Part shown: piece by piece, positions 54,091-64,000 of the stretch
Position numbering within the stretch: position 1 is the stretch's first letter
Layout of the letters: each line of letters begins with the position of its first letter
NCBI RefSeq assembly: GCF_001577265.1
Contig: NZ_CP014517.1
Location: forward strand, 62,001-126,000
Direction: 5' to 3'
Length of the DNA: 64,000 nt
DNA from: Variovorax sp. PAMC 28711
GTDB taxonomy: Bacteria; Pseudomonadota; Gammaproteobacteria; Burkholderiales; Burkholderiaceae_C
Notes under the pieces: generated by a model
What the model saw: only the letters and a program-made list of their open reading frames with translations
Told to the model about the DNA's origin: nothing
The model's database searches: none
Program-made: the position numbers and the translations under genes

Positions 54091-54990
54091 TCAGCGACGC
54101 GGTGGCGCCGTGCTCGAGCCGGAACTCTGCATCGCACGGAAAAAGTCGGAAGACGGGTCGAGCACCAGGACGTCACTCTTCTTGTTGAAGCTCTGCTTGT
54201 AGGCATCGAGGCTGCGGTAGAACTGCGCGAATTGCGGGTCCTTACCGAACGACTCGCTGTAAGCGGCCGCCGCCTGGGCGTCGCCCTCGCCCTTGATCTT
54301 CTGCGCATCGCGATAGGCATTGGCCACCGTCACTTCGCGTTGGCGATCGGCGTCAGCGCGAATCTTCTCGCCTTCGGCAAAACCTGTCGAGCGCAGTTCG
54401 TTGGCCACGCGCTTGCGCTCGGCTTCCATTCGGCGGTAGACGGATTCGGTGATGGCCTCGACATAGTCGACGCGCGTGATGCGCACATCGACCACGTCCA
54501 CGCCCCAGGGCTTGGCGCCCTTCACGACCGCCAGCACTTCGCGCTGCACATCGGCCATCAGCTTCTCGCGGCTCGACGAGATCAGGTCGCGCACCGTGTA
54601 CTTGTTGATGTTTTCCTGGAACGCATTGCGCACCACGCGGTTGAGTTGCGTGGCACCGGCGTTTTCGTCGAGTCCGACGTTGCGGATGTATTCCGACGGA
54701 TTGGTGATGCGCCAGCGCACATACCAGTCGATGACCACGCGCTGCTTCTCGGCGGTCAGCATCGGCTCGGTGTCGAGGCTGGACAGCGTCAGCAGCCGCT
54801 TGTCGATGTACGACACGTTCTGGAACGGCGGCGGCAGCTTGAAGTTCAGGCCGGGCTCGGTGATCACCTGCTTGATCTGGCCGAGCGCGTAGACAACGCC
54901 GAACTGGCGCTGGTCGACGACGAAGAGAGTCGAGCTCAGCAGCACGAGGGCCACCAAGATCGAGGTTGCGATGAATCCGATTTTGTTCAT
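54091..54990 (-). CDS. hflC: HflC, SPFH protein modulating FtsH
   Basis: 299 residues. One N-terminal membrane helix (IGFIATSILVALVLLSSTLFVV) is followed by the SPFH/band-7 domain (VVDQRQFGVVYALGQIKQV, PPPFQNVSYIDKRLL) and a coiled helical tail with AEGEKIRADADRQREVTVAN. It forms the periplasmic HflKC cage that regulates FtsH protease. The ATG at 54990 gives the family start; an ATG six codons upstream is weaker. hflK ends 14 bases before. Confidence 0.93.
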   Translation of the reverse strand: MNKIGFIATSILVALVLLSSTLFVVDQRQFGVVYALGQIKQVITEPGLNFKLPPPFQNVSYIDKRLLTLSSLDTEPMLTAEKQRVVIDWYVRWRITNPSEYIRNVGLDENAGATQLNRVVRNAFQENINKYTVRDLISSSREKLMADVQREVLAVVKGAKPWGVDVVDVRITRVDYVEAITESVYRRMEAERKRVANELRSTGFAEGEKIRADADRQREVTVANAYRDAQKIKGEGDAQAAAAYSESFGKDPQFAQFYRSLDAYKQSFNKKSDVLVLDPSSDFFRAMQSSGSSTAPPRR

Positions 54991-55004
54991 GTTCTTGTTC
55001 CCGT

Positions 55005-56407
55005 TCAACGCACGTCGCGGTCGCGCGAACGACCATCACGCGCCCGTGTCTCGCCCGCATTGGGGACGACCGGGATCACGGAGGACTGAGGCGTGGCGGT
55101 GCCGGCCACATTCGGCGACGCGCCGTCGGCGGGCGCCGCCGTGGCACTGGCCCCGCTCTGCGCCATGAGCTTGTCGAGCGGCAAATACAGCAGGTTGGAG
55201 CCTTGCTTGGAGTCGACCAGCACCTTGGTCGTGTTGGCGTAGATCTGTTGCATCGCGTCGGTGTACATGCGGTCCCGGGTGACCTGCGGCGCCTTCTGGT
55301 ATTCGGTCAGCACGGCGCCGAAGCGGCCGGCATCGCCTTGTGCCTGCGCGACGATGCGCGCCTTGTAGGCCTCGGACTCTTCCTTCAGGCGCGACGCGGT
55401 ACCCGTGGCGCGCGGATGACGTCGTTGGCATAGGCTTGGGCCTCATTCTTTGCGCGCTCGCGTTCCTGGCCGGCCTTGAGCACATCGTCGAACGCCGCCT
55501 GCACCTGCTCGGGAGGCCGAACGCCGCCCTGCTGCAAGTTGATGTTGACGATTTCGACACCGACCTTGTAGCGGTCGAGGATCGTCTGCATCAGCGCGCG
55601 CACGCGTGGCGCGATCTGGTCGCGCTCTTCGGCGAGCGCGGCGTCCATCTTCATCTTGCCGACAACTTCGCGCACGGCGGTCTCCGCGACCTGGACCACG
55701 GTGTCCGCCGGCGCTTTGCTCTCGTACAGATAAGCACGCGCATCGCTCAGGCGATATTGCACGGCGAACTTGATTTCGACGATGTTCTCGTCCTGCGTGA
55801 GCATGGCCGACTCGCGCAAGCCGGTAGAACGCACGATCGCGTCACGACCCACGTCGGTCGAGCGGATCTGCGTAGTGACCACGAGTTCGTGACGCTGGAT
55901 CGGGTACGGAAGGCGCCAGTTGAAACCGGCATTGACAGTTTCCTTGTAGCGGCCGAATTGCGTGATGACGGCCTGCTGGCCTTCGTTCACGATGAAGAAG
56001 CCGGTGCCGAGCCAGATCAGCACGGCAACAGCGGCGACCAGACCGAGACCGAAGCCGGCGTTCTTCATGTCGGGGCGAAAGCTGCCGGGGCCACCCTTGT
56101 TGCCGCCGCCGTTGCCACTCGACCGGTTGTTGTTGCCTTTGCCGCCAAACAGGCCGCCGAGCTTGCGGTTGAAATCGCGCCACAGCTCATCGAGATCGGG
56201 AGGGCCCTGATTCGGGCCCTGGCCCCGCGGGCGGTTGCCATTGTTGTTGCCCGGAGGCGGCTGCGATGGCGGACTCGGCGGGTCGCCATCGGGCCGGTTG
56301 GCAGCCGGGCGCTCGCCGTTCGACGCCGGCTCATCGCCGCGTCCCCATTTACCGTCGTTCAGGTTGAACATTCCCTGAACCCATCTCCACACTGGCATTG
56401 CATTCAT
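55005..56407 (-). CDS. hflK: HflK, SPFH protein modulating FtsH (one indel)
   Basis: Partner of HflC. N-terminal Gly/Pro/Asn-rich cytoplasmic part with FNLNDGKWGRGDE, a membrane helix (GFGLGLVAAVAVLIWLGTGFF), then the SPFH domain (VNEGQQAVITQFGRYKETVN). The frame breaks near 55412-55415, where one C is missing in CATCCGCGC. In the restored frame it continues ATGTASRLKEESEAYKARIV to the normal C-terminus at 55005. Start uncertain between ATGs at 56407 and 56371. Confidence 0.9.
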
Positions 56408-56446
56408 TCGCTTCGGTTCTCTCGTCAATGACGGGATTGTGCCCAA

Positions 56447-57619
56447 TCAGTCGGCAGCATCGTGCAATTCAGCGTCCTGCGCCAAGGTCATGTCCTGTGC
56501 GGACAGCGACCCCGATCGCTGCGCCAATTCGGCGCGCAAGGCAGGCACCCCTTCGCCCGTGTGCGCGCTCAGGAAAACACGTGGCACACGGGTGCCGTCG
56601 ATTTCCATGTCGTCCACCAGATGAAGGGGGCGCTGCACGCTTTCAAGAGCATCGATCTTGTTGAACACCACGAGCTGCGGCACGGCGTCGGCGCCGATGT
56701 CTTTCAGGACCGACTGCACTTCGGCCATCTGCTCGGGATGGTGGGGGTTGGATGCATCGACCACATGGATCAACAGGTCGGCGTCGACGGCCTCCTGGAG
56801 CGTCGCCTTGAACGCGTCGACCAGGCCGTGTGGGAGGTCGCGGATAAACCCGACCGTGTCGGAAATCGACACCTGCCGCCGCGCATCGCCCAGATAGAGG
56901 TTGCGCGTGGTGGTGTCGAGCGTGGCAAACAGCTGGTCCGCAGCGTACGCACGCGCCTTCACCAGTGCGTTGAAAATCGACGACTTGCCGGCGTTGGTGT
57001 AGCCCACCAGCGAAATGTTGTAAGTTTCGCGGCGCTCACGCTGCCGGCGCTGCGTGCCACGCTGCTTCTGGACCTTGGCAAGTCGCTCGCGAGTACGCTT
57101 GATCGATTCGCCAATCATTCGACGGTCGAGCTCGATCTGCTTTTCGCCCGGGCCGCCACGCACGCCTGCACCGCCGGTTTGCCGTTCCAGATGCGACCAA
57201 CGCCGCACGAGCCGGGTGCTGAGGTATTGCAGCCGCGCCAACTCGACCTGCAGCTTTCCCTCATGCGAACGCGCGCGCTGCGCGAAGATTTCGAGGATCA
57301 GAAAGGTGCGGTCGTAGACCGCCACGTCGAGCTGGCGTTCGAGGTTGCGTTGCTGAGCGGGACTGATGGTCTGGTCGAAGATGACTTCGCTCGCGCGGTG
57401 CATCTCGGCCAATGCCTTGATTTCATCGGCCTTGCCGCTGCCGACGAAAAGTGCGGCATCGGGCGCCTTGCGTTTGCAGACGATCCGCGCCACAGGCGTG
57501 AGCCCTGCGGTTTCTGCCAACAGGCCGAGCTCTTCAAGTTCGCCGTCAAAATGCGGCAGCCCGAAATCCACGCCGACGAGAATGGCGGCGCCTTCCTGGC
57601 GGGGGATCAATTCAGACAA
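56447..57619 (-). CDS. hflX: Ribosome-associated GTPase HflX
   Basis: 390 residues. The N-terminal HflX domain has FVGSGKADEIKALAE and FDQTISPAQQRNLERQLDV, then GGPGEKQIELDRRMI. The G domain has P-loop GYTNAGKSS (206-214), DTVGFIRDLPH and NKID. It splits stalled ribosomes under stress. It lies downstream of hfq as in most proteobacteria, separated by a hairpin terminator. Confidence 0.95.
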   Translation of the reverse strand: MSELIPRQEGAAILVGVDFGLPHFDGELEELGLLAETAGLTPVARIVCKRKAPDAALFVGSGKADEIKALAEMHRASEVIFDQTISPAQQRNLERQLDVAVYDRTFLILEIFAQRARSHEGKLQVELARLQYLSTRLVRRWSHLERQTGGAGVRGGPGEKQIELDRRMIGESIKRTRERLAKVQKQRGTQRRQRERRETYNISLVGYTNAGKSSIFNALVKARAYAADQLFATLDTTTRNLYLGDARRQVSISDTVGFIRDLPHGLVDAFKATLQEAVDADLLIHVVDASNPHHPEQMAEVQSVLKDIGADAVPQLVVFNKIDALESVQRPLHLVDDMEIDGTRVPRVFLSAHTGEGVPALRAELAQRSGSLSAQDMTLAQDAELHDAAD

Positions 57620-57635
57620 ATGGAATCAATAATGA

Positions 57636-57664
57636 GAAAAGTGCGGCAGGCGAGCCCGCCGCAC
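57636..57664 (-). terminator. Hairpin terminator between hfq and hflX
   Basis: On the minus strand, GTGCGGC and GCCGCAC form a 7-bp stem around a 10-base loop, followed by TTTTC. It lies directly after the hfq stop and before the hflX start, so it probably sets the ratio of hfq to hflX mRNA. Confidence 0.7.
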
Positions 57665-57667
57665 CAT

Positions 57668-57913
57668 TCAAGCGGCAGCGTCGTCGTTCTCGGCAGCCGA
57701 GAAATTGACAGCGCGACCGGGCACGATCGTCGAAATGGCGTGCTTGTAGACCATCTGAGTTACCGTGTTGCGAAGCAAAACGACATACTGGTCGAACGAC
57801 TCGATCTGACCTTGCAGCTTGATGCCGTTGACCAGATAGATCGAAACCGGCACGTGCTCGCGACGCAAGGTGTTCAGGAAGGGGTCTTGTAAGAGTTGCC
57901 CTTTATTGCTCAC
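57668..57913 (-). CDS. hfq: RNA chaperone Hfq
   Basis: 81 residues from a GTG preceded by [26 protein letters not shown] is the Sm1 start and [14 protein letters not shown] the Sm2 motif with the YKHA core. It forms a hexamer that pairs small RNAs with mRNAs. Acidic Asn/Asp-rich C-terminus of the short betaproteobacterial kind. Confidence 0.97.
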   Translation of the reverse strand: MSNKGQLLQDPFLNTLRREHVPVSIYLVNGIKLQGQIESFDQYVVLLRNTVTQMVYKHAISTIVPGRAVNFSAAENDDAAA

Positions 57914-58075
57914 GATATTCTCCGTGTTCAAGAGTTGTTGTTGGAAACCAAACCTTAACACAGGGTTTCCGCGGTGCAGCACCGAAGGCCAAAGGCCTTG
58001 ACAAAATAACGTCTCTCAAAAGGAGGAACTTCGGGCCAGAGTGCGACTCATCCGCGCTCATTGGCCGTCAAGTTG

Positions 58076-59422
58076 CTACTTTCCGCCCTTCTCTGCGAAC
58101 GGGTTGGTCGAGAGTTTGAACTCGATCCGCATTGGCGTCCCCACCAGGTCGAACTCCTTGCGGAACCGGCCTTCCAGGAATCGCTTGTACGACTCCGTCA
58201 CGTGCTCCAGCGAGTTGCCGTGGATCACGATGACCGGCGGATTCATGCCGCCCTGGTGCGCATAGCGCATCTTGGGGCGGAACATGCCGGCGCGCTGCGG
58301 CGCCTGGAACTGGACGGCTTCGAGCAGCAGGCGCGTGAGCACCGGCGTCGACATCTTGCGCGTGGCGGATTTGTGCGCCTGGGCGATCGACTGCCACACC
58401 GGGCCGAGGCCCTGGCGCTTGATCGCCGAGATGAAATGCAGCGACGCGAACTTCAGGAATGGCAACCGTGTCTCGATCTGGCGCTGGATCTGCTCACGCT
58501 GGTAGCTGTCGACCGCGTCCCATTTGTTGATCGCGATCACGACCGCCCGTCCGCTTTCGAGGATGTAGCCGGCGATGTGCGCGTCCTGGTCGGTCACACC
58601 TTGCGTGGCATCCAGCAGCAGCAGCACCACGTTCGCCGATTCGATGGCCTGGAGCGTCTTGACGACCGAGAACTTCTCGATCGCTTCGAAGACCTTGCCC
58701 TTGCGGCGCAAGCCGGCGGTGTCGATCAGTTCGAAGTGCTGCCCGTTGCGCTCGAAAGGCACGGTGATCGCGTCCCGCGTGGTGCCTGGCAAGTCGAATG
58801 CCACCAGGCGCTCCTCGCCCAGCCAGGTGTTGATCAGCGTCGACTTGCCGACGTTGGGGCGGCCTGCAACCGCCAGCTTGATCGGCTTGTTGGCATCGTC
58901 GCCCTCGACGTCCTCCTCGGGGTCGGGAAGGTTCAGTGGCTCGAGCGCGAGCTCGACCAGATCGCGAATGCCCTGCCCGTGCGCGGCCGAAATGCCGTGC
59001 ACATCGCCGAAGCCCAATTCGTAGAAATCGACGAGTCGGGTGCCGTCCTGCATGCCTTCGGCCTTGTTGGCGACCAGTACGCAGGGCTTCCCGAGCCGAC
59101 GCAGTTCCTTGGCAATTTCGTAGTCCTGCGCGGAGAGCCCTTCGCGCGCGTCGACCACGAAGACGACCACATCGGCTTCCGCCACGGCCTGGCGCGTCTG
59201 CTTGGCCATCTCCTTGTAGATACCGCTGCTGGCATCAGGCTCAAAGCCGCCGGTGTCGACCACGATGAACTCGTGTTTGCCCTGCCGGCCGTTGCCGTAG
59301 TGACGATCGCGCGTCAACCCGGCGAAGTCGGCGACGATGGCGTCGCGCGTTTGCGTGAGTCGGTTGAACAACGTCGACTTGCCGACGTTGGGGCGCCCGA
59401 CCAGCGCGATGACGGGTTTCAT
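58076..59422 (-). CDS. der: Double-domain ribosome-assembly GTPase Der (EngA)
   Basis: 448 residues with two G domains, [12 protein letters not shown] near residue 8 and [12 protein letters not shown] near residue 188, each with DT/DxxG and NKxD motifs, and a C-terminal KH-like domain. Essential for 50S subunit maturation. Complete and undisturbed. Located between bamB and hfq, the usual order. Confidence 0.97.
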   Translation of the reverse strand: MKPVIALVGRPNVGKSTLFNRLTQTRDAIVADFAGLTRDRHYGNGRQGKHEFIVVDTGGFEPDASSGIYKEMAKQTRQAVAEADVVVFVVDAREGLSAQDYEIAKELRRLGKPCVLVANKAEGMQDGTRLVDFYELGFGDVHGISAAHGQGIRDLVELALEPLNLPDPEEDVEGDDANKPIKLAVAGRPNVGKSTLINTWLGEERLVAFDLPGTTRDAITVPFERNGQHFELIDTAGLRRKGKVFEAIEKFSVVKTLQAIESANVVLLLLDATQGVTDQDAHIAGYILESGRAVVIAINKWDAVDSYQREQIQRQIETRLPFLKFASLHFISAIKRQGLGPVWQSIAQAHKSATRKMSTPVLTRLLLEAVQFQAPQRAGMFRPKMRYAHQGGMNPPVIVIHGNSLEHVTESYKRFLEGRFRKEFDLVGTPMRIEFKLSTNPFAEKGGK

Positions 59423-59440
59423 GGTCGGGCTTTCAGTTCG

Positions 59441-60583
59441 TTATTCAGGCCGGTAGCCGACCACGCCGCCGTTGCGGGTGACGACGACGACCGTGTTGCC
59501 GGAAAGTACCGGCGTGGCGACGATGGCGGACCCATCGACGCTGAGGCGGTTCAACGGCGAACCGTCTTCACGCGAGAGAAAATGCAGGAGCCCGGTGCTG
59601 TCGCCCAGGATGACCGAACGACCCGCGGACAGGGGCGCCGTCAGTGTGCGGTACTTGAGCCGTTCGTTGAGCCACGCGCGCTCGCCGTCGGTGCGGCGCC
59701 AGGCCGTCACGTTGCCGTTCGACTCGGTGCCGAACACCAGGCGATCGTCACCGCTGACGCCCTCGGCGCCGGACGCACTCTTGGTCCAGACCAGCATGCC
59801 GCGTTGCGTGTCGACGCAACCGACATTGGAGTAATAGGCGCGCGCACACACGCTGTCGCCGACCCGACTGACCGACCCGGTGAGATCGACCAGGCGCTCC
59901 ACGTCGTTCGTGCCACGGGGTGCGGCGATCGGAGCCTCCCAGCGCGAGGTGCCGTTCGCAGGGTTCATGCCTACGAGACGGCCTCCCACTCCGGTGACGA
60001 GCGTGTCGCCGACCGCCAGCATCACACCGGGCTTCTTCAGCACCAGGTTTTCGGCGGTGCGCGTCTGCACCCAGAGGCGTCGGCCCGTCTGACCATCCCA
60101 CGCGCTGGTGGTGCGATCGGCGGCCTGCACGAACACGCGGCGACCGGCGACGAGCGGCGCGGTAAACGTCTCGGCGGTGAGGCGTTCCTTCCACAGCACC
60201 TTGCCGCCTTGCAACGCCACAAGTTCGTTGTTGCGGGTGACCACGGCCGCAAGCGATCCATCGCTGCCGACGCCGGCAGACAAGGGGGCGCCCGCGCTGC
60301 CGCGCCAGACTTCCTGGCCCGAGCGCGCGTCGATCATGACGACGGTGCCGTCGGCGCCGGCAACGGCGACCATGTCGCCGCTCACGCTGGTCTGCAACGG
60401 AAAACTGACGGCTGGCAGCTTGACGCTCCAGGCCTGGCGCACGCCCATCAGCGCGACGTTGGCAGGCAGCTCGGCTGGCTTCGGCTTGGGCGTGCCCTGG
60501 CAGGCAGCCAGCACGGCGATCGAAACCATCGCAGCGCCTGCGCGCAGGACGCGGGTTGGCGGCACAAAACGCTTGAAATTCAT
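59441..60583 (-). CDS. bamB: Outer-membrane assembly lipoprotein BamB
   Basis: 380 residues. Signal with lipobox (VSIAVLAACQG) and an eight-bladed propeller of PQQ-like repeats, for example VVMIDARSGQEVWRGSAGAP and RRLWVQTRTAENL. It is a scaffold of the BAM complex that inserts outer-membrane beta-barrels. Start overlaps the yfgM stop as ATGA; der follows 18 bases downstream. Confidence 0.95.
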   Translation of the reverse strand: MNFKRFVPPTRVLRAGAAMVSIAVLAACQGTPKPKPAELPANVALMGVRQAWSVKLPAVSFPLQTSVSGDMVAVAGADGTVVMIDARSGQEVWRGSAGAPLSAGVGSDGSLAAVVTRNNELVALQGGKVLWKERLTAETFTAPLVAGRRVFVQAADRTTSAWDGQTGRRLWVQTRTAENLVLKKPGVMLAVGDTLVTGVGGRLVGMNPANGTSRWEAPIAAPRGTNDVERLVDLTGSVSRVGDSVCARAYYSNVGCVDTQRGMLVWTKSASGAEGVSGDDRLVFGTESNGNVTAWRRTDGERAWLNERLKYRTLTAPLSAGRSVILGDSTGLLHFLSREDGSPLNRLSVDGSAIVATPVLSGNTVVVVTRNGGVVGYRPE

Positions 60584-61269
60584 GGTGTGGTCTTGGCGGG
60601 AGTTACGGTGACGGTCGGGGCCAGTGTCTTGGGATCGACGCCGACGGCATTGAGCTTGATTTCGACCAAGCGGCGGTAGTCGCCACGGTCAGCGAGGCCG
60701 GTCCAGGCTTTGCGATAGGCGTCCTTCGCCTCTTCCCGCTTGCCCTGGGCCAGATAGATATCGCCCTTGCGGTCGTCGACCAGCGGCGCGAATTCCTTCG
60801 GGACGTTGTTCGACAGCTCCTTGAGCGCCTCGTCGTACGACTTGCTGTCGAGCAACTCGGCGGCCAGACGCAACCGGGCGATTGCCTGGTAGCCGGGGTC
60901 GACGGCGTTCTGCGCAACCCACGCCAACGCCGAGCGGGAGGCATCCGCGTTGCCTTTGTCGTGCAACGCTTTGGCTGCCAGCAATCCAGCCTGCTGCGCA
61001 TACGCGGTGCCCGCGTACTTGTCCTTCATGTCGGCCAATGCGCGCTCGACGCGTGCGGTGTCGCCGGCCTGGGCGCCACGGTCGAGCTCATCGAAAAGTG
61101 CTGCGGCCTGTGCGGCTTTTGTGCGCTGCCAGTATTGCCATCCGTTCCAGCCTGCGAACGCCAGCGCGGCCACCACCACGACGGCCGTGATGACGTTGCC
61201 CCAGGTCGCCCAAAAGTGTTTGAGCTGGTCGAGCTGTTCCTGTTCTTCGAGATCGAGAGGTGTTGCCAT
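60580..61269 (-). CDS. yfgM: YfgM-family tetratricopeptide membrane protein
   Basis: 229 residues. A cytoplasmic start with LEEQEQLDQLKHFWATWGN is followed by one membrane helix (VITAVVVVAALAFAGWNGWQYW) and periplasmic TPR-like helices. It is the ancillary SecYEG/chaperone-network protein encoded with bamB, here coupled by ATGA. Confidence 0.93.
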   Translation of the reverse strand: MATPLDLEEQEQLDQLKHFWATWGNVITAVVVVAALAFAGWNGWQYWQRTKAAQAAALFDELDRGAQAGDTARVERALADMKDKYAGTAYAQQAGLLAAKALHDKGNADASRSALAWVAQNAVDPGYQAIARLRLAAELLDSKSYDEALKELSNNVPKEFAPLVDDRKGDIYLAQGKREEAKDAYRKAWTGLADRGDYRRLVEIKLNAVGVDPKTLAPTVTVTPAKTTP

Positions 61270-61275
61270 GCGCTG

Positions 61276-62586
61276 CTATTGATTGGGAGCCGGGGATTGT
61301 AGGGTGGTGGCCCACGTGGCCACCGCGTGGAGCGGACGAGCGACTTGCGCGCCGCTGCCGTCGCGCAACGACTTGACGATCACTTCGCCGCGGGCAAGTT
61401 CGTCGGCGCCGAAGACCAGCGCAAAAGCGGCGCCGCTGGCATCGGCCTTCTTGAACTGCGATTTGAAACTGCTCAAACCCTCTGCCGTGGCCGCGTGCAT
61501 CTGGACGCTCACGCCACAGGCCCTGAGCTGCTGAAGCACCTGCAGAGCCACAGGCATCGCGGCCGCCGCAGGAACCACCGCGTAAACGTCGGGCACCGGC
61601 GCAGGCACTGCCGCGCCCTCCTCTTCCAACAACGCCAGTACGCGCTCGATGCCGAGCGCCCAGCCGACCGCCGGCGCCGGCTTGCCGCCCATCTGCGAGA
61701 TGAGGTCGTCGTAGCGCCCGCCGGCGCACACGGTGCCCTGCGCGCCGAGGCGGTCGGTCACGAACTCGAACACGCTGAGGTTGTAGTAGTCGAGCCCCCG
61801 CACCAGCCGGTGATTGACCGTGTAGGCCACGCCGTTTGTATCGAGGATGGCCTTCAGCCCATCGAAATGCGCGAGCGAATCGGCGCCGAGAAAATCGATG
61901 AGCCGCGGCGCCGAGTCGACGACAGCCTTCATGGCCGGATTCTTGGTGTCGAGGATGCGCAACGGGTTGCTGTGCAGACGGCGCTTGCCGTCTTCATCGA
62001 GCTTGTCGGCATGCTGCTCGAAATGCGCGATCAATTGCGCCCGGTGCGACGCGCGTTCCGCGGGCTGGCCCAGGCTGTTGAGCTCGAGACGCACGTCGGT
62101 GAGCCCGATTCTTTTCCAGAGCGCGGCGGCCAGCAGGATCAGTTCGGCATCGACATCGGGCCCGGCAAAGCCCAGCGCCTCGGCGCCGATTTGATGGAAC
62201 TGGCGGTAACGGCCGCGCTGCGGCTTCTCGCGCCGAAACATCGGGCCGGTGTACCAGAGGCGCTTGGGGCCTTCGTAGAGCATGTTGTGCTCGATGACGG
62301 CGCGCACCACGCCAGCTGTGTTCTCGGGCCGCATCGCGAGATGTTCGGCCTGGCCGTGTTTGTCGGAGCGGTCTTCGAAGGCGTACATCTCCTTCTCGAC
62401 GATGTCCGTGACCTCTCCGATGCCTCGCACGAACAGCGCGGTGTGCTCGAGGATCGGGGTGCGGACGTTTCGGTACGCATACAGGCCCATCAGGTCGCGC
62501 ACGATCGCTTCGAGCCATTCCCAACGCGCCGATTCGGGCGGCAATATGTCGTTCATGCCTTTGACGGCAGTCAGTTTGTCAACCAT
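61276..62586 (-). CDS. hisS: Histidyl-tRNA synthetase
   Basis: 436 residues, class II synthetase. [17 protein letters not shown] at the start, motif 2 [24 protein letters not shown], the HisA signature [15 protein letters not shown] and [14 protein letters not shown], and the anticodon-binding domain at the end. Charges tRNA-His. Complete. Between ispG and yfgM. Confidence 0.97.
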   Translation of the reverse strand: MVDKLTAVKGMNDILPPESARWEWLEAIVRDLMGLYAYRNVRTPILEHTALFVRGIGEVTDIVEKEMYAFEDRSDKHGQAEHLAMRPENTAGVVRAVIEHNMLYEGPKRLWYTGPMFRREKPQRGRYRQFHQIGAEALGFAGPDVDAELILLAAALWKRIGLTDVRLELNSLGQPAERASHRAQLIAHFEQHADKLDEDGKRRLHSNPLRILDTKNPAMKAVVDSAPRLIDFLGADSLAHFDGLKAILDTNGVAYTVNHRLVRGLDYYNLSVFEFVTDRLGAQGTVCAGGRYDDLISQMGGKPAPAVGWALGIERVLALLEEEGAAVPAPVPDVYAVVPAAAAMPVALQVLQQLRACGVSVQMHAATAEGLSSFKSQFKKADASGAAFALVFGADELARGEVIVKSLRDGSGAQVARPLHAVATWATTLQSPAPNQ

Positions 62587-62600
62587 GTTGCTCGACGGTG

Positions 62601-63875
62601 TCAGGCCGCGACAGCGCGATCGCTGCCAAAGCGTTTTTCGATGTAGTTCTCGACCAGCTGGTGGAACTCGTTCGCGATGTTGTCGCCGCGCAGGGTCAGC
62701 GCTTTCTGCCCGTCGATGAAGACCGGTGCGGCCGGCGCCTCGCCGGTGCCCGGCAGGCTGATGCCGATGTCGGCGTGCTTGCTTTCGCCCGGGCCGTTCA
62801 CGATGCAGCCCATGACGGCAACCTTGAGCGTCTCGACGCCAGGGTATTTCTTGCGCCACACCGGCATCTGCTGGCGCAGGTAGTCGTCGATGTGCTTGGC
62901 GAGCTCCTGGAACGTGGTGCTGGTGGTGCGCCCGCAACCCGGACACGCAGTGACGCTGGGGACGAAAATCCGCAGTCCGAGTGCCTGCAGGATTTCGTTG
63001 GCGATCACCACTTCCTGCGTGCGCGCCTCGCCGGGCTGCGGCGTGAGCGAGACGCGGATGGTGTCGCCAATGCCTTCCTGCAGCAGGATCGACAGCGCAG
63101 TGGCCGAAGCGACTGTGCCCTTGGTGCCCATGCCAGCCTCGGTGAGGCCCAGGTGCAGCGGGTAGTCGCAACGCCTGGCGAGTTCGCGGTAGACCGAAAT
63201 CAGGTCCTGCACGCCGCTCACCTTGCAACTGAGGATGATCTGGTCGCCGTTCATGCCCATCGACTCGGCCAGCTTGGCGGAGTCGATGGCCGAGGTGATC
63301 AGCGCCTCGTACATCACTGACTTGGCGCCCCAGGGCTCGGGCCGCTGGCTGTTGATGTCCATCAGATGCGCCAGCAGTTCCTGGTCGAGACTGCCCCAGT
63401 TCACACCGATGCGCACCGGCTTGTTCCAGCGCATCGCGGCCTCGATCATCTGGCCGAACTGCTTGTCCTTCTTGTCGCCCTTGCCCACGTTGCCGGGGTT
63501 GATGCGGTACTTGCTGAGCGCTTCGGCACAGGCCGGATAGTCGGTCAGCAAGCGATGCCCGTTGTAGTGGAAGTCGCCGATCAGCGGCACGTCGATGCCC
63601 ATGCGGTCGAGCTGCTCACGGATGTACGGCACCTGGGCCGCCGCCTCGGGCGTGTTGACCGTGATGCGCACCATTTCCGAGCCGGCGATAGCGAGTTCTT
63701 TCACCTGAATCGCGGTGCCGATCGCGTCGACGGTGTCGGTGTTGGTCATCGACTGGACACGCACCGGGGCGTCGCCGCCCACGGTGACGATGCGCGGTCC
63801 CCAAACCACCTGGGCCTGACGCGAGTGGCGCGGCTTCGGCGCTGCGGCGTCGATCGGGAAGCCCTCGACGGTCAC
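62601..63875 (-). CDS. ispG: 4-hydroxy-3-methylbut-2-enyl-diphosphate synthase IspG
   Basis: 424 residues from a GTG overlapping the rodZ stop. A TIM-barrel part ([45 protein letters not shown]) is followed by the 4Fe-4S domain with [16 protein letters not shown] and [18 protein letters not shown]. Penultimate enzyme of the methylerythritol phosphate isoprenoid pathway. Confidence 0.97.
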   Translation of the reverse strand: MTVEGFPIDAAAPKPRHSRQAQVVWGPRIVTVGGDAPVRVQSMTNTDTVDAIGTAIQVKELAIAGSEMVRITVNTPEAAAQVPYIREQLDRMGIDVPLIGDFHYNGHRLLTDYPACAEALSKYRINPGNVGKGDKKDKQFGQMIEAAMRWNKPVRIGVNWGSLDQELLAHLMDINSQRPEPWGAKSVMYEALITSAIDSAKLAESMGMNGDQIILSCKVSGVQDLISVYRELARRCDYPLHLGLTEAGMGTKGTVASATALSILLQEGIGDTIRVSLTPQPGEARTQEVVIANEILQALGLRIFVPSVTACPGCGRTTSTTFQELAKHIDDYLRQQMPVWRKKYPGVETLKVAVMGCIVNGPGESKHADIGISLPGTGEAPAAPVFIDGQKALTLRGDNIANEFHQLVENYIEKRFGSDRAVAA

Positions 63876-64000
63876 GACTTCACCTCGAAACGCGCGATAC
63901 CGCCGCCCTTCGTCACCGGCGCCAGGTCGAAGGCCTTGCCGCGCACCTGAACGTCGACACCGGAAGCGCGGCCCACCACGACCGACAACGGCAGCGTGCC
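63872..64000 (-). CDS. rodZ: RodZ-like protein, C-terminal fragment
   Basis: The last 42 residues of a frame that runs off the right edge: [20 protein letters not shown], then [19 protein letters not shown]. This matches the DUF4115 periplasmic end of RodZ, the cell-shape protein that links MreB to the membrane, which lies before ispG in many betaproteobacteria. The stop overlaps the ispG GTG. Confidence 0.8.
   Translation of the reverse strand, partial: GTLPLSVVVGRASGVDVQVRGKAFDLAPVTKGGGIARFEVKS

Overview
The window reads as a high-GC betaproteobacterial chromosome, most likely Burkholderiales and probably Comamonadaceae. This rests on the right-hand gene order rodZ-ispG-hisS-yfgM-bamB-der-hfq-hflX-hflK-hflC-DUF2065-hisZ-purA, on several tripartite tricarboxylate (Tct/Bug) solute-binding genes, and on a 3-hydroxybutyrate dehydrogenase / acetoacetate decarboxylase / patatin block.

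Region 1 (1 to about 19571) is the right part of a lambda-like prophage that continues beyond the left edge. A divergent switch (Cro-like gene on the minus strand, CI-like gene on the plus strand) sits at about 8.9 kb. From it a tightly overlapped minus-strand early operon runs through replication genes (O-like protein, DnaB-like helicase), RusA and small genes to a probable Q-like late regulator. A promoter and a hairpin terminator follow at once, arranged like lambda Q-PR'-tR', and then the late genes (HNH endonuclease, terminase small and large subunits). On the plus strand a second promoter at 10.37 kb carries the same operator sequences as the Cro promoter. It drives a long overlapping operon of RecE/RecT-type recombination genes, two secreted proteins, many small unknown genes, a TnpB-family protein that appears to lack a RuvC catalytic glutamate, a DUF4224 excisionase-like gene and a tyrosine integrase. 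A three-gene cargo module with its own promoter lies between the integrase and a displaced 3' half of tRNA-Arg(TCT), which marks the right attachment site.

Region 2 (19.6-29.9 kb) is chromosomal accessory metabolism: two small DUF1508-like genes, a single-domain response regulator, a broken acyl-CoA synthetase gene, nitroreductase, enoyl-CoA hydratase, a PhoX-type phosphatase, a CoA transferase, a Crp/Fnr regulator and an MFS transporter. Region 3 (29.9-45.4 kb) holds a YgiQ radical-SAM protein, a MarR-GNAT fusion, tctABC with bdhA, adc and a patatin, a CHRD lipoprotein, YihY, a split chromate transporter, an aldo/keto reductase, a LuxR regulator, DUF3237 and an orphan Bug protein. Region 4 (45.5 kb to the end) is housekeeping: rlmB, the divergent tesA/ybbA pair, metC, a phosphoribosyltransferase, then purA to rodZ.

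An important caveat: about ten genes are interrupted by single-base insertions or deletions, mostly in or beside short homopolymers. They include conserved genes such as purA (twice), hisZ, hflK, bdhA, tctB and tctC. This pattern points to uncorrected sequencing indels, so apparent gene breakage inside the prophage should be treated cautiously.
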